From contig CM074149.1 of NCBI GenBank assembly GCA_037178625.1, forward strand, positions 248,001 through 312,000: a stretch of DNA of 64,000 nucleotides, read 5' to 3'. Of the stretch, positions 19,462-29,846 are shown in pieces. The notes beneath the pieces were generated by a model. It saw nothing but the letters and a program-made list of their open reading frames with translations. It did not search any database and was not told where the DNA came from. Source of the stretch: Skeletonema tropicum. Lineage: Eukaryota; Bacillariophyta; Thalassiosirophyceae; Thalassiosirales; Thalassiosiraceae. A program made the translations under genes and the position numbers. Positions within the stretch are counted from its first letter, which is position 1. The number at the start of each line of letters is the position of its first letter.

Positions 19462-19794
19462 AAACTCTTAGCTTACCTCGTAATATCGCTACGGAGAGGT
19501 GTGTACTATTTGAAACAAATTTGTACAGCAGTTTTATTAGGGCAACTTTGAATTCACACTTGCGTATGTAAAAGAGAGGGCAATATGATGATTACCCTGT
19601 GTGTGTCTGTACTGAGTTATTTTAAAATAAGCAGATGATAGCCAACACTGAGATGCGGATGCGTTGATACTCCGATAGAGAATAGATGCTCAGATATCTT
19701 CGATGTAATAGGTAGGACCTCAGATGGTTCCGACCATAGAAGCGAAGCCCAGCCTTCTGGCCAGTTCTTCGTGACGACAATTCATGTCTACTTA

Positions 19795-19860
19795 CAGCTT
19801 TTGGTGGATCAATGCGTAAAATGAATATGAAGAAGAACCGTGCTCAGTCTGTGTACTATA
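19795..19860 (+). pseudogene. Kinase-tail fragment 2
   Basis: Encodes AFGGSMRKMNMKKNRAQSVY (with a one-base break after TTTGGTGGATC), the end of the same tail as in the kinase at 15754 (MRRMNMQKSRAAQSVY). It is joined directly to the end of the duplicated X flank. Confidence 0.6.
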
Positions 19861-19930
19861 ATTACGTGCACTGCTTCCTGCATGAGGGCCTCAAAGGCCC
19901 GAGTGCAGGAAAAGCGGGGCGCGTAATTAT
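19858..19930. repeat. Imperfect hairpin (73 bp)
   Basis: Arms ATAATTACGTGCACTGCTTC... (19858-19890) and their near-complement ending GCGTAATTAT (19896-19930) around a TCAAA loop. It could be a tiny foldback element or a structured RNA. A second small hairpin, ACTCGCT..AGCGAGT, is at 19949-19971. The following region to 20701 has no supported gene. Confidence 0.45.
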
Positions 19931-20701
19931 GTATTCAATCCTATGTACAAACTCGCTGTATTTTAGCGAGTACAGAATACACCCACATGCGTAGGAATCA
20001 ATACAGTAGGCCCTCGTGTATTTTGACAAGTACCGGATTAAAAATAAAAAAGTGGATTTAGTTTCAGTTCCCACGTAGCATCAGCCCTCAAATCAACGTA
20101 GGAACCGTCCATACGTACGTTCTAGACGTGAATTTTCTCAGGTACAATTATAACCGCTCGGGTTTACAAAATTTAATCGCTGCAATAAGACAAAACTTGA
20201 GAACCGTTCAGACACTTTTCGTCGTGAAACGTGAATCAGCCTCCAAGTTTGACGTGATGAGATGTGGTCGCAACCTTGGTCGCAAGGCAATGCCTCATGC
20301 CGAACAGCCTAAGCATGATTGTGACCGAAGGCTCTATTGCAAGTTCATACACTCTGCTGTCATTTCATCTCTATAGGTGAGAAGACCGAAATATCAAAGT
20401 TAAGTTCTTGACTTCGTCCTACCTACTTACTCCTCTAGAAAAGTACCTACAGCATGTTGTGCGTGTTGTCTTCTCACGCAGCAAGGGCCGCTAGTCGTAA
20501 AATGAGATTTGGCAAAGGCCCAATGCACTTTAGATATATCCGTTCGACAGTTCAGTACCGCTCCACCTGAATACACCACTCACCTGCATCGAGGTAAAAT
20601 ACAGGAGTTTTGCATGCATGGGGTTGAATACTTACTTATGTATGTACACTCGTGGTACATAATATTTGATGAAGGATGAGGATAGATAGATAGATTATTG
20701 A

Positions 20702-21010
20702 CTGCCAAGAATGGGTTACATCGTGTTGCTACCAAAAAACATGATGGTGGTGCTAAAGCCGCGAAGAGACCAAGGAACACTGTACGTAAGCATGAAGATC
20801 CATTTATGTACTACTCCAATCAAGAGACGAGGATGAATGCCTTGCTCTTGAGCGATGGCGACGGCGGCAATGATGGACAGGTAGCCCCAGCGTTACAAGA
20901 GCGGAAGACGAGGATCTCTTTTGAGCTTCACCCGTCTTTACTGCTTGAGGATTTGCTGCCAGATAATGGTCAAGGATTACCACTAGACGAAGATGACACC
21001 GGGGGAGATG
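20702..21010 (+). pseudogene. Family Y gene, internal fragment
   Basis: Nearly identical to codons about 11-114 of the Y gene at 22906 (AKNGLHRVATKKHDGGAKAA to LPLDEDDT). The N-terminal ten codons with the ATG are replaced by a GATA-repeat sequence, and after GGGGGAGATG the sequence diverges to CATTCATTC, giving an unrelated tail. Without its own start codon this is most likely a partial duplicate. Confidence 0.7.
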
Positions 21011-21239
21011 CATTCATTCTATTGGCCCACTTCCCCGAAGCGTTCTGAGCTTCCTCAAGTTTTTCCTCACAGAAAACCAACGTCGCGCCTTGATCCTGCA
21101 TGGCTGTCACGTAGGTGGGAATAAAGAAACTAGAGAAGACTCAGGTACTGTGTTAGTATATAGTTTGCAAGGAAACACTTTGAGTGATTACTGTATATAG
21201 GCTCTACAGAGTGCACGCTACTTATGTTAGTGCCTGTGT

Positions 21240-22499
21240 GTGTGGGGCTTTAGGTTATTTCTGTGCTACGGTAAACTACGTGTCACTGGTATTTTGAATT
21301 CTGGCCCGTTTGTGCCGGTGAAAAAGAAAAGCACCTGTAAATGGCTGAGAAGACTCTTGAGTCGACTGAGAGCTACTTCTTTGTGAAGTAAATCTGCCAC
21401 CTGTACTGTACAATAAATATGAAATTTGGTCATCATTAAGTGACGACGCTGTTATCGGGCCATTGTTGCTCTCATAGAGTGCTTGAATGGCAGCTAGTCC
21501 TGCTGAGCCGTTTGCCTTACAAACCGTTCTCCCGAATATTTGTGTGTAGTAGGTGCTTGGGTCTGGGCTTTTGTAGGATCCCCCATAGTGATAGTTTCGT
21601 TGTTTCGATTTCCAAATTGAATCAGCTCGTTCTAGGATGTTTGATGGGGTTCTAGTGAATGCTTGGTGAGTCATTTTGGATGCGTTTGGAAATTTGGACT
21701 TGTCGATGTTGTGGAGTGTTTTGTAGTCGCCATTTGGAGGCGTGCCGTATAGGAAGTAATTAATTGTAGGTCCGAAGAGTCCTAGTGGGCTGATTGCAAA
21801 AGGAAGTAGTTGCATGTTGTCTGAGAATAGCTCTCCGATGATTTGTTCTCCGGTAAGTGTTATTTGTGATGAGCTGTCGGTCTGAGATGTATTTGAACCT
21901 CTGCCTCTTTGAAACTTGCTCTTCTCTGCCGAAAGGAGTGACGCGACGATATTGTTTGATTTAGCGCTACTTCCACCTCGGGATGGAGAAGGACAAGTGT
22001 CAGAGTTGCATGTGATCATGTCAAATCCGATTTTTGATAGTTTACATCTGAAATGGCCTTCGTTTGAGACGATTGGGAGGTTGAAATGGGTGTCGAATGG
22101 TTTGATGTTGGACTTCTTGATGCTGCGGACTAGGCCTGTAGTTTCTTTTCTGATTTTTGAATCTGTGAGTTGGATAAAAGGAATGAGTGTTTCCATCTCT
22201 TTGTGCCACATATCTCTCCATTTGTTGTGCATCTTTGTTTTGATTTGTTTGCTGAGGCTGCATTGATATAGATGGTCTCCTTTTGTATCGAAGTCTTGTT
22301 TGCAGCAGGGGCATTTGAGTTGTTCTGTTGTTTCCCAGATATTCATTCGTAAAGAGCGGAGGAGGTTGAATCTAAAGAGGCGGTTGTCTTGTCTATTTTC
22401 TTCTTCGCTTCTTGGAAGGTCTAGGAGTCCTTGACCCATCTTGCCGTCGATGATTTCCGCGATGTTGTGTGTGCTGTTGCTTGGGAGGTAGGTGATCAT
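21240..22499 (-). mobile_element. LINE-like ORF, C-terminal portion, copy 1
   Basis: An open frame of 407 residues (22499-21276) with a zinc-binding pattern CPCCKQDFDTKGDHLYQC (about 62-80), then KTKMHNKWRDMWHKE and PFDTHFNLPIVSNEGHFRCK, LSKIGFDMITC. The order C..C...GDH...C, H.KWRD, PFD, GFD is what I know from the region downstream of reverse transcriptase in algal and diatom RT-like proteins. No RT domain is present in the window, so this is a 5'-incomplete element or a domesticated C-terminus. A relative at 51034-52180 (plus strand) matches from AATAGACAAGACAACCGCC to a CACACACA tract, which may be the 3' tail. The frame is intact with a good ATG at 22499. Confidence 0.55.
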
Positions 22500-22905
22500 T
22501 TTTCTGCCTTTAATGATTCTATTTCGCTCAGAGACGTTGTATGCTCACTATCAACATATAATGTTTGGTTAGTCATAATTTCGCCCCTCTAGAGAGAGGG
22601 CTAATCAGACGAACTTTAAAATTTCTGTTATATATTATCTGTACGTTGATAGGAGTATGTTGTAGTATCCGTGTCGATCTACTTTTACGTTTACTCAAAA
22701 GTAGGCCTTCACCCAAATAGCAAACTTCAAGGACAAACACGCGCAGGCCTATGTATTTATGAACAATAACTTCAGTTCAGGTAGCAACCATCCCATCTCA
22801 CAAACTGCTCTGCTCAAAAAATCAATTCATACTTAACTTCTCCATCTCATAAGTAATATCACACGGTGCTACTGATTCCCCTCCTCTCTTAAACACCACA
22901 CCACC

Positions 22906-23298
22906 ATGACTTCCATTTCTGCCATAAACACTTCCCCCGCCAAGAATGGGTTACATCGTGTTGCTACCAAAAAACATGATGGCGGTGCTAAAGCCGCGAA
23001 GAGACCAAGGAACACTGTACGTAAGCATGAAGATCCATTTATGTACTACTCCAATCAAGAGACGAGGATGAATGCCTTGCTCTTGAGCGATGGCGACGGC
23101 GGCAATGATGGACAGGTAGCCCCAGCGTTACAAGAGCGGAAGACGAGGATCTCTTTTGAGCTTCACCCGTCTTTACTGCTTGAGGATTTGCTGCCAGATA
23201 ATGGTCAAGGACTACCACTCGACGAAGATGACACCAGGGGAGATGTAGTCATTCGAGACCTTCAGCGTCTGATCCTTGGCCGTGGTCCTGGTCGATGA
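22906..23298 (+). CDS. Family Y protein, unknown function
   Basis: 130 residues. It begins MTSISAINTSPAKNGLHRVA, has a basic segment KRPRNTVRKHEDP (about 29-41), an acidic Gly/Asp run, then ERKTRISFELHPSLLLEDLL (about 79-98), an acidic DEDDT and a short Arg/Gly tail. No known domain or targeting signal is seen. The motif TRISF...HPSL also occurs in the broken tail of the DUF6824 gene at about 11100-11160, which suggests common ancestry for that part (inference). It is convergent with X3, with a 596-bp gap, in the same arrangement as the inverted copy at 1835-3128. Compared with that fragment, the end after DVVIR has been altered by a small rearrangement. Confidence 0.6.
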   Translation: MTSISAINTSPAKNGLHRVATKKHDGGAKAAKRPRNTVRKHEDPFMYYSNQETRMNALLLSDGDGGNDGQVAPALQERKTRISFELHPSLLLEDLLPDNGQGLPLDEDDTRGDVVIRDLQRLILGRGPGR

Positions 23299-23894
23299 TA
23301 ATGCTTTCGAGATCAAGAGTATGAAAATTCAAAGACCAGAATGTTTCGAATGTAAATGTATGATTTAGATGAAATTCGATATAAATAGGATTTACATTAG
23401 AATGGACCTTCGCGCTGCTTATTGCGTATGTACCTAATTGCAGACGACAAGAAGAGTGATTGTTAGTTCCAGGACCAAAATATATGAACTAACCTCTTCT
23501 CATTAGCTGCAATGGGCAAGAAGTTCAGATCCAGCTTTTGCCCCAGAAACAGTTCTTGCTTGAGTACCAAGCTGAACTAATTCTATTTATCATCATCTGA
23601 TTGTCCGCTCGTTTACAATGCAAAATCTGAATCGTAACGCAGCAAAGATACAATACGAAGTAAATGCCAAAATTGAGTCTATACAAAAAATATCACAACT
23701 GTGATAAGTTATTCTACAAGTTTCAAAAATGGTAAGCGCTACTCTCTCCATAAGTAGCTACATATATTTCGGAGGAGTGTGCGAGTGAGAACGTTGTTCC
23801 GAGTATACTGAGAACTCGTGTTTGAATGATTAATACCTGCGAGGCTGCTGTAGTTTACTGAGACAGCCTCAGAAGATAGAGTTAAGCTTGAGGG

Positions 23895-24623
23895 TTAAGA
23901 CTCCTGATCATCTCCACCCTTGTCAGTGCTTCTTCTGCGCTTCCCAGAAGGGAAGTACTCGTTGGCAAAGTCTACTAATGATTGAATCTCATCCTCTGTA
24001 GCAATTCTGGACGATGCAAAGTAGCGGGAATGGGAGCTTCTTGACAGACCCTCTTGCTGCGTTTTCCGCTTCCCTAGCGTTGGCGAAGGTGCCTTTGGAG
24101 GAACATCAGGAGCAGCAGCAGCAGTGGTGGTGGTCGTAGGTGAATTCGAGGTTGAGGGATTCGATGGATAATCAAATGTTGGCTTGTCCCACGAAAGAGG
24201 TCGGATGTTCGCCACTCTCTTCCGTTCCGCCTCCTTCGCCTTGGCCTCTGCAGATAGCCTCATAATGACCTCAATCCTCTTGGCACGTGCTAGCTTCTCC
24301 GCTTCGTCACAGTCATCCTCTTTGAATGTGACGTACGGCAGTGTGTATGGTGGTGGAGACCGTACTTCACTGTTGACACCTTGAGGGGTCGACGATGGCT
24401 TCTTCTCGTCAGTGCAGGAAGTTTGTGCGCAACGACGGTTGATCGTATTCTTGATGGGCCCGCAATGACTGCTATCCTCGCTGTCGTCGTCTGATGATTC
24501 TGTGCCGGATTCGTACACCATGCTGCTGTTCTCGTGTTGTTGTCTTTGATGCTCAAGGTGCTCTCTGAGGCGGGCGAAGAGAAACTTGATTTGTTGGTTA
24601 TTGTTGCCAGAGATCGAGTTCAT
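23895..24623 (-). CDS. Family X protein X3, unknown function
   Basis: 242 residues, almost identical to X1 (1835-2557). The differences are a few substitutions and two extra residues in the Thr/Ala run near 167-171. It has the same acidic serine run, helical KEAERKR segment, IATEDEIQSLVDFANEYF and GKRRRS tail. The frame is intact from ATG 24623-24621 to TAA at 23895. The low divergence from X1, including flanks, points to a recent inverted duplication. The upstream module at about 24690-24850 is the third copy of that at 181-430. Confidence 0.7.
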   Translation of the reverse strand: MNSISGNNNQQIKFLFARLREHLEHQRQQHENSSMVYESGTESSDDDSEDSSHCGPIKNTINRRCAQTSCTDEKKPSSTPQGVNSEVRSPPPYTLPYVTFKEDDCDEAEKLARAKRIEVIMRLSAEAKAKEAERKRVANIRPLSWDKPTFDYPSNPSTSNSPTTTTTAAAAPDVPPKAPSPTLGKRKTQQEGLSRSSHSRYFASSRIATEDEIQSLVDFANEYFPSGKRRRSTDKGGDDQES

Positions 24624-24689
24624 ATTGAAATGATATGAGGTGGAGGTGATGATGCAGTTATTGAGCGTTTTGAGCCTTACTGTGTGTCG

Positions 24690-24860
24690 GAGAACCTACT
24701 TATTACCTAAAGCGAAGGAGTGTTGTCGGAGTGATGTCGGCTCTGTCAGAGATTGCATGCAGTTTCACTTTTACTTGTTCGCATCAGAGCAAGATTTTGG
24801 TTATCAAATCTCCTTGGGACAGGCCTGTGCCGGAGAAGTTAAAGTTGAAGATAAGTATGG
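24690..24860 (-). promoter_or_regulatory. Shared upstream module, copy 3 (before X3)
   Basis: Reverse complement of the 3' half of the module at 181-430 and 1491-1734, including the complement of GCATGCAATCTCTGACAGAG and of GGCACAGGCCTGTCCCAAGG. The far end of the module (CTTCAGGCTACT and following) is missing. Confidence 0.55.
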
Positions 24861-24934
24861 TAGTGATCTGCGCCGCCATTTAAGGTTTTTGATATGCTGT
24901 GTCCAGTCGCCAAATTCAAATTCAAATTCGTCAA

Positions 24935-26429
24935 GCTAGTCGTATCGGCGCGCCATGCGACGCACCGGCGCCATGAGACGCACGACGCAACTTCCCTCTT
25001 GACGACAAAAAAGAGCTGCACCATGACGGCATCCCATCCTACTACCCCAACTAAATGTCGACATTCCGAAGTAACAATGTACATTCTTGACCATTTTTTG
25101 ACGCTGAATTCAATGGTTTTATCACTGGCTCGCCATATTCAGCACAAAGAGACGGTTGACCGCCACAATAGCGGTGGTGATTTTCATCCCCTCCGCCGCA
25201 GAGCACCTGTTGCCAGTAGCATATAGGCGTCGTTTCGGTCCATGAAACAGCAAGTAAGGTTGTAGGGGCGACCAATATTATATATATGGATGAAATATGC
25301 GCTAATTAACCGGGTGTGGGCCTCATGCAACGCCTATCCAACCTACCAAATCTATGAAGTCGATTTAGAAAGATTTCCACAATTTATCTCCATCAATAGT
25401 GGGTATATATCTGACACAAAACATGTTGAAACCACACCATGGATCATAGTTGTCTTGTCTACTACATGATAATCAAGATTGTTGAGGTGGACTGCTCCAT
25501 CTTACCACAGTGACTACTGCAATCCTCGGTTTCCTCGACAACTACTGATTGTGGGTCATGAGAAGCCCATCCAAATACGCCTACACGAGTGTTGTGGCAT
25601 GATAATGACGTCTCCTCCATGTGCAATTGGGAACCTTTCGCCTCATCAAATCAACAGCCATCTATTGTGCGCCTTTTGCTGTGGTTGGAGACAATGTTAC
25701 AACTGTTATCAGTGCCTTTCCTATAAAATCTCATGGAATGAGAGGCCGAATGATCGACATAAAACTCCATGATTGCGTAGATGTTGCGTGTAATTAATAC
25801 ATCCGAGTAAGCTAAACAATTATCATAGCTTAACAGATGGAGTTATTGATGATCTACTACTATTCTGTTGTCTAAATTACATAATCATGAGCATCTTTTG
25901 ACATGCCCGGTATGTGCAGATTTTCATGTGTGTGTGCGTCACCTGCAATTATCACCAAATCCACTTTGAATTAGACGCTACAGCTTACATAATCGGAATC
26001 AGCGTGAAAAATTGGGTTTGGGAGTGTCTTCTTAGTGTTGGTAGAGGGTGTATATATGGGATCGATAATGCTATGGTTTGCCTTCGGATTCGTCATGTCA
26101 GATGCACTTTTTCAAGATTTTTTTACTGTTCGTGCGTAAGTACCTCAAATATCGAGGCAATTGAACGGAGCACCACCACCAGCCGTACAAAATACATTCC
26201 AAACAGTATAAATAGAAAGTTATTAGTCTTTCAACATAAAGCATCGGCATATTATTGGCCAATATTGGCGTAGTAATGCCAGATTTTCTGCGACGCAACA
26301 AGATTTGGCTGGGTGTTGGGGAGAAAAATACCTATAAAAATCCATAATATCACTTGTTGTGTTCGATATTGGATTTTCTATCCGATCGTCGACGCATCGA
26401 CGCATGCGTCGCATGGCGCGTCGACTAGC
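24935..26429. mobile_element. Candidate decayed DNA transposon (1.5 kb)
   Basis: Ends are inverted: left GCTAGTCGTATCGGCGCGCC then ATGCGACGCA, right complement GCTAGTCGACGCGCCATGCG then ACGCA, an imperfect TIR of about 25-30 bp with a 5-base gap. No clear target duplication is seen. The interior has only short broken frames. On the minus strand 25051-25275 a 74-residue frame (LLAVSWTETTPICYW) is vaguely like the end of piggyBac-type transposases, but I would not assign it. Confidence 0.4.
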
Positions 26430-26866
26430 AAGTAGGTAAATAAGTATGGCGAATATATTTCATTGTTAGTGATATGATACTTAGGCTCTACCCTGATAGA
26501 ATCTCTGCCTCCCAAGTCCCAAGGCTCCAATCGACGTTATATTGATTAGATAGAGTACATAAGTACGTAGGAGTAAAGATTAACGCAATGTACCAGAGGG
26601 CAAACGAGGGCAAACAGAGTCAAAATATCAGCTCCGCTTGTAGTAGCCCGATTTTAATGATTCCAAGCGCACCATTATTATCAGCAGGGTGGTAGTGAAG
26701 AGTCTGTCTAATATTATGCCGTAATTCCATTGCTAACAACCGATAGAAAGGGCATCTTTCTCTCTCTCTATAAAGAGCTAAGAGAGAGTGTCTGAATCAA
26801 TTGGTATTTTATGCGTAGTATTGAAGGGCTACTTGAACAACTTCTTGATTAACTTCAACTAGAGAG

Positions 26867-27227
26867 TAAGGTTTTGGGTATTCGGCAGTCAAAATCCGAG
26901 ATTCGGCAGTCATTCGGCAGTGGGGTGTAAAAAGTCCCATTTGACAGTCATTCCCAGTTGGAGATGGTCCCATTTGGTAGCTATTCCCAGTTGGAGATGC
27001 TGAGCCGAAAAATATTTTCTCCTACAGATAATCACAAAATCATCCTTATTATTGCAGTTTTGGATAGATCTAGTACATTAGAGTATGTAGAAATTTTTAA
27101 TTATGAAAAAACACCCAATATTGACCAAGATATAAGGAAAACAGCTGAGTGCCGACGAGTGCCCGGAGTGCCGAATATGGCCCCCGAAAAACGGCAAATC
27201 CGGCAGTGACGAATACCCAAAACCTTA
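26867..27227. mobile_element. hAT-type MITE (361 bp)
   Basis: Inverted ends TAAGGTTTTGGGTATTCG (18 bp perfect) flanked by the 8-bp duplication CTAGAGAG (26859-26866 and 27228-27235). The first bases TAAGG fit the hAT end consensus YARNG. The interior has short direct repeats (ATTCGGCAGTC; CCCAGTTGGAGATG twice) and no transposase. A paralogous unoccupied site is at about 30120-30180, where CTTCAACTCTAGAGTTTGTG runs through without the element. The flank 26430-26858 holds no gene. Confidence 0.85.
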
Positions 27228-27812
27228 CTAGAGAGTTGATGTGAATCCAGTCACAGTATCGGGGTAAACCTTTTGCCGATTAAGTACAATAATATGTAAC
27301 TTCCCCTCTCCTCTGATTTCTGATTTCCAGAAGTAAGATTTCAGATTTCCACAGGTGCACATCAAAACTGTTTGAGCAGCATCTGTAGTCAAGAACGGCA
27401 GCGAATTCGCCGCAACCTAGCTCTGGAGAGGCCTAAAATGTCTCTAAAATGTCCATCTCCCAACAAGATCATAAGTAGGTACTAACGGCTCCAACTCGAT
27501 GCTCCACGTCCAACCAAATTGAAATTCTAACATGCTGCCCTCTCTCTAGATACTTCGAAAAACTTCCTAGGTGCTTCACAACTCCAAAAGCAAATCTTAG
27601 TCTTATTGTACAGAGATTTTCACGATTTCACCGCAACTTAGGCCCAATGTCCCTGCAAGATTTAGATACATAGTGCATCAAAACTTCCCGACCACTCAAA
27701 TTTGACACCCACCAGCTGTGCAACAAGCAGCAGTCGCAAAAGATACTCATTTGTCTAGAGGACAACGACGAGTGCCAACCAAAGAGAATTGACTCCTCTG
27801 TCGACCACCGCA

Positions 27813-28655
27813 ATGAATCAGATGAACAACTTCGCAGCGGCAGCTTTCGATGAACAACTCAAATGTGTTTCCAACCTAGTCGAGGATGAAAATCGAGCTT
27901 GTCCGTGCAGTGAAGCAGGCAAAGAGAATGTGAGTGTTACCTTTGCCAATACGAGCAACAATAAGCGAGCAGTCAGCTTTGCACCTTCTTGCCAAGTAAT
28001 CCATGTCGGCAGCGATTATAATCAAGCTCATTACCTATGCCACGAAGCCGTCAAAGAGGGTTCTTCTCAGGGATGCCCCGACGGCAAGATAGGTGGCATT
28101 CTCGGGCCGAAGAAGAGGAGGGGTCTCCCTCAAGCTCAAGGCTCCTTTGATGGTGACGCGGCTCCCTGCCCCTACAAGATGACCAAGAAGCGAGCTGTCA
28201 GCTTTGCTCCTGCATGTCCTACAATTCATCTCATTGATGACCAAACTCAAGGCATTGAAGACGAGCTCTGGTATTCTCAAGATGACCTCATGGATTTTGA
28301 GGATGAGGCTTTCCTATGCAGCCAAATGATTCAAGATAGTGAATCTCAAGGAATATTCGAATCTGAGCTTGGTCACATACTTGGGCTCGAGAAGATCATT
28401 CTTTGTGGTAGTTACTTCGATCGGAGAGACACTTTGATACAGACTGTCTTGAATGAACAAGTTGTTCAGCAGCTTGTAAAGGATCTCAGGTTAAATGACT
28501 ATAAGTTACTTCAAGGCAACGGATCAGATAAAGATAGCAACCCCGAGGATGTGAGTCTTGTGCGTCTGGCCAAAACATCCGACAGACTCTCGCGTTGGGC
28601 ACGAGAGCGTGCTTCTATGGCTGCATTCACGCTTGAGCACGATCTTAAAACCTGA
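27813..28655 (+). CDS. Family Z protein Z1 (KRAVSFAP repeat)
   Basis: 280 residues from the ATG at 27813. Two internal repeats, KRAVSFAPSCQVIHVGSDYN and KRAVSFAPACPTIHLIDDQT (about 50 and 125), are each followed by an acidic stretch; then DELWYSQDDLMDFEDEAFLC, GHILGLEKIIL, a helical LIQTVLNEQVVQQLVKDLR, and the end LSRWARERASMAAFTLEHDL. The pattern V.FAP..., W(Y/F)S..D, then G(L)E near the middle and WA..RA..A near the end is one I know from many uncharacterised diatom proteins; no biochemical role is established. No signal peptide or TM segment is visible. The gene is convergent with ankyrin B 496 bp downstream; the pair is duplicated at 30903-32918. Confidence 0.7.
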   Translation: MNQMNNFAAAAFDEQLKCVSNLVEDENRACPCSEAGKENVSVTFANTSNNKRAVSFAPSCQVIHVGSDYNQAHYLCHEAVKEGSSQGCPDGKIGGILGPKKRRGLPQAQGSFDGDAAPCPYKMTKKRAVSFAPACPTIHLIDDQTQGIEDELWYSQDDLMDFEDEAFLCSQMIQDSESQGIFESELGHILGLEKIILCGSYFDRRDTLIQTVLNEQVVQQLVKDLRLNDYKLLQGNGSDKDSNPEDVSLVRLAKTSDRLSRWARERASMAAFTLEHDLKT

Positions 28656-29150
28656 GAAGCTTGATGTGGACGTTGTTGCTAAGCTATGAAGACTAGCCTT
28701 TGTATTTCATTTGTGTAAGTATATATTGTACTTGGGTAGATTAAGACACAATTATTTAAGGTATCTCAATCAGTATGAATTGACACAGAAGTATTGGAGA
28801 AGTACTCCTATTGGTATAATGCGTAGTAGGGCTACATCGGCTGGAAACGGACTGACGAGGACGAGGACATAAAGCTGTATTGTACTTGGACACACATGCG
28901 GACGGACAGGAATTTCAAGCGAAATGACGGGTAAACCTGCTTCGCTCGACTACATAAATTATTGAACAAGACAAGTTCATGATGTTACAGACGAAGCTTG
29001 GACATCTCGGATGAGAGATATCTGGAATGAAAGATGTGAAAAAAGCAACATACAAAAAGGAATAAATGATAAAACGTTGCTGAGCGAAATAGAATTATTA
29101 AATTAATCGTATGTTACAGTTTGAAGCCAAATTCTTTCGAAACATACTAG

Positions 29151-29846
29151 TTAGCAGTAGCTCAGAACGCTTCGAGGAAGTGGGACAATAGGTTTAAGTT
29201 CCTTTGAAGCACTTGCGGCAGGAGCCTTGCTAGTCTTCGCATCATTCCTTCGAAGTGACATCGATGCCTTCTGTAAGAGCTTTACCACATTGATATTTGC
29301 GTCTGAAACAATAGCGTATTCGAGGGGGGACATTTCATCTTCATCTTCCACCAAGACAGATCGCAAAGATGCAGAGAGGAGAGCCCTGACGACGTCGACT
29401 GTGGGTGGTGCCCTTGGAGTCTGATCATCTCCTTCAAACAAGACACATTCGCTGTCACATGCGAGGTGGAGAGGCAGCCTTCCATCTTCATCTTGTAGGT
29501 CGCATGCTTGGGGGTAGGCCTTGACGAGGCGGCGGATGATCAGATCATCGGCGCCAGTTCCACAAGCAACATGAAGTGGTGTCCGGCCTACGCAATCTTG
29601 TCCCTTGAGTGCATCGCTTTGAGCATGAATCATGGCTTCAAGGACGTGTAGAGGAGGATTGTACTTGACGGCGGCATGAAGAAGAGTCATCCCGTTGAAC
29701 TCATCGCACTTTTGGATGTGTTCTGATACAGCCCTGAAGAGCTTGTGCTCAGAGGCTACCTTCTCGAGTGCGGCCCATTCTTGACTGTGGATCAAGTCAA
29801 GAACAACTGCCACGTAGTTCATAAGCTTATTTACTGAGATGGTCAT
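29151..29846 (-). CDS. Ankyrin-repeat protein B
   Basis: 231 residues. An N-terminal helix (VNKLMNYVAVVLDLIHSQEW) precedes repeats GMTLLHAAVKYNPPLHVLEA (about 52), GRTPLHVACGTGADDLIIRR (about 87), GRLPLHLACDSEC (about 122) and SPLEYAIVSDANINVVKLLQ (about 177), then a Lys/Ala/Ser tail. It has the same layout as ankyrin A, with about half the residues shared by eye. It differs from ankyrin C at one residue (KELKPI against KEIKPI). A protein-interaction role is inferred from the fold only. Start ATG 29846-29844 is preceded by a GT-rich TTAGTTGG tract. Confidence 0.85.
   Translation of the reverse strand: MTISVNKLMNYVAVVLDLIHSQEWAALEKVASEHKLFRAVSEHIQKCDEFNGMTLLHAAVKYNPPLHVLEAMIHAQSDALKGQDCVGRTPLHVACGTGADDLIIRRLVKAYPQACDLQDEDGRLPLHLACDSECVLFEGDDQTPRAPPTVDVVRALLSASLRSVLVEDEDEMSPLEYAIVSDANINVVKLLQKASMSLRRNDAKTSKAPAASASKELKPIVPLPRSVLSYC

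Larger units (their letters stand above)
23215..24880. repeat. Inverted segmental duplication, right copy
   Basis: Inverted counterpart of 1620-3128: the Y 3' end, shared convergent 3' flanks, X3 and its upstream module. About 110 bp near 23750-23860 (CATAAGTAGCTACATATATT and following) have no counterpart in the left copy and may be an insertion. Bases 23299-23894 carry no gene. Confidence 0.75.

Noticed and set aside
20128..20376. 82-residue ORF starting MNFLRYNYNRSG
   Set aside because: No family similarity, no second copy, AT-rich intergenic context.
24839..25275. Piggybac transposase identity for minus-strand ORFs
   Set aside because: Only a few residues resemble the family and no catalytic residues can be placed; kept as a weak note under the candidate element.
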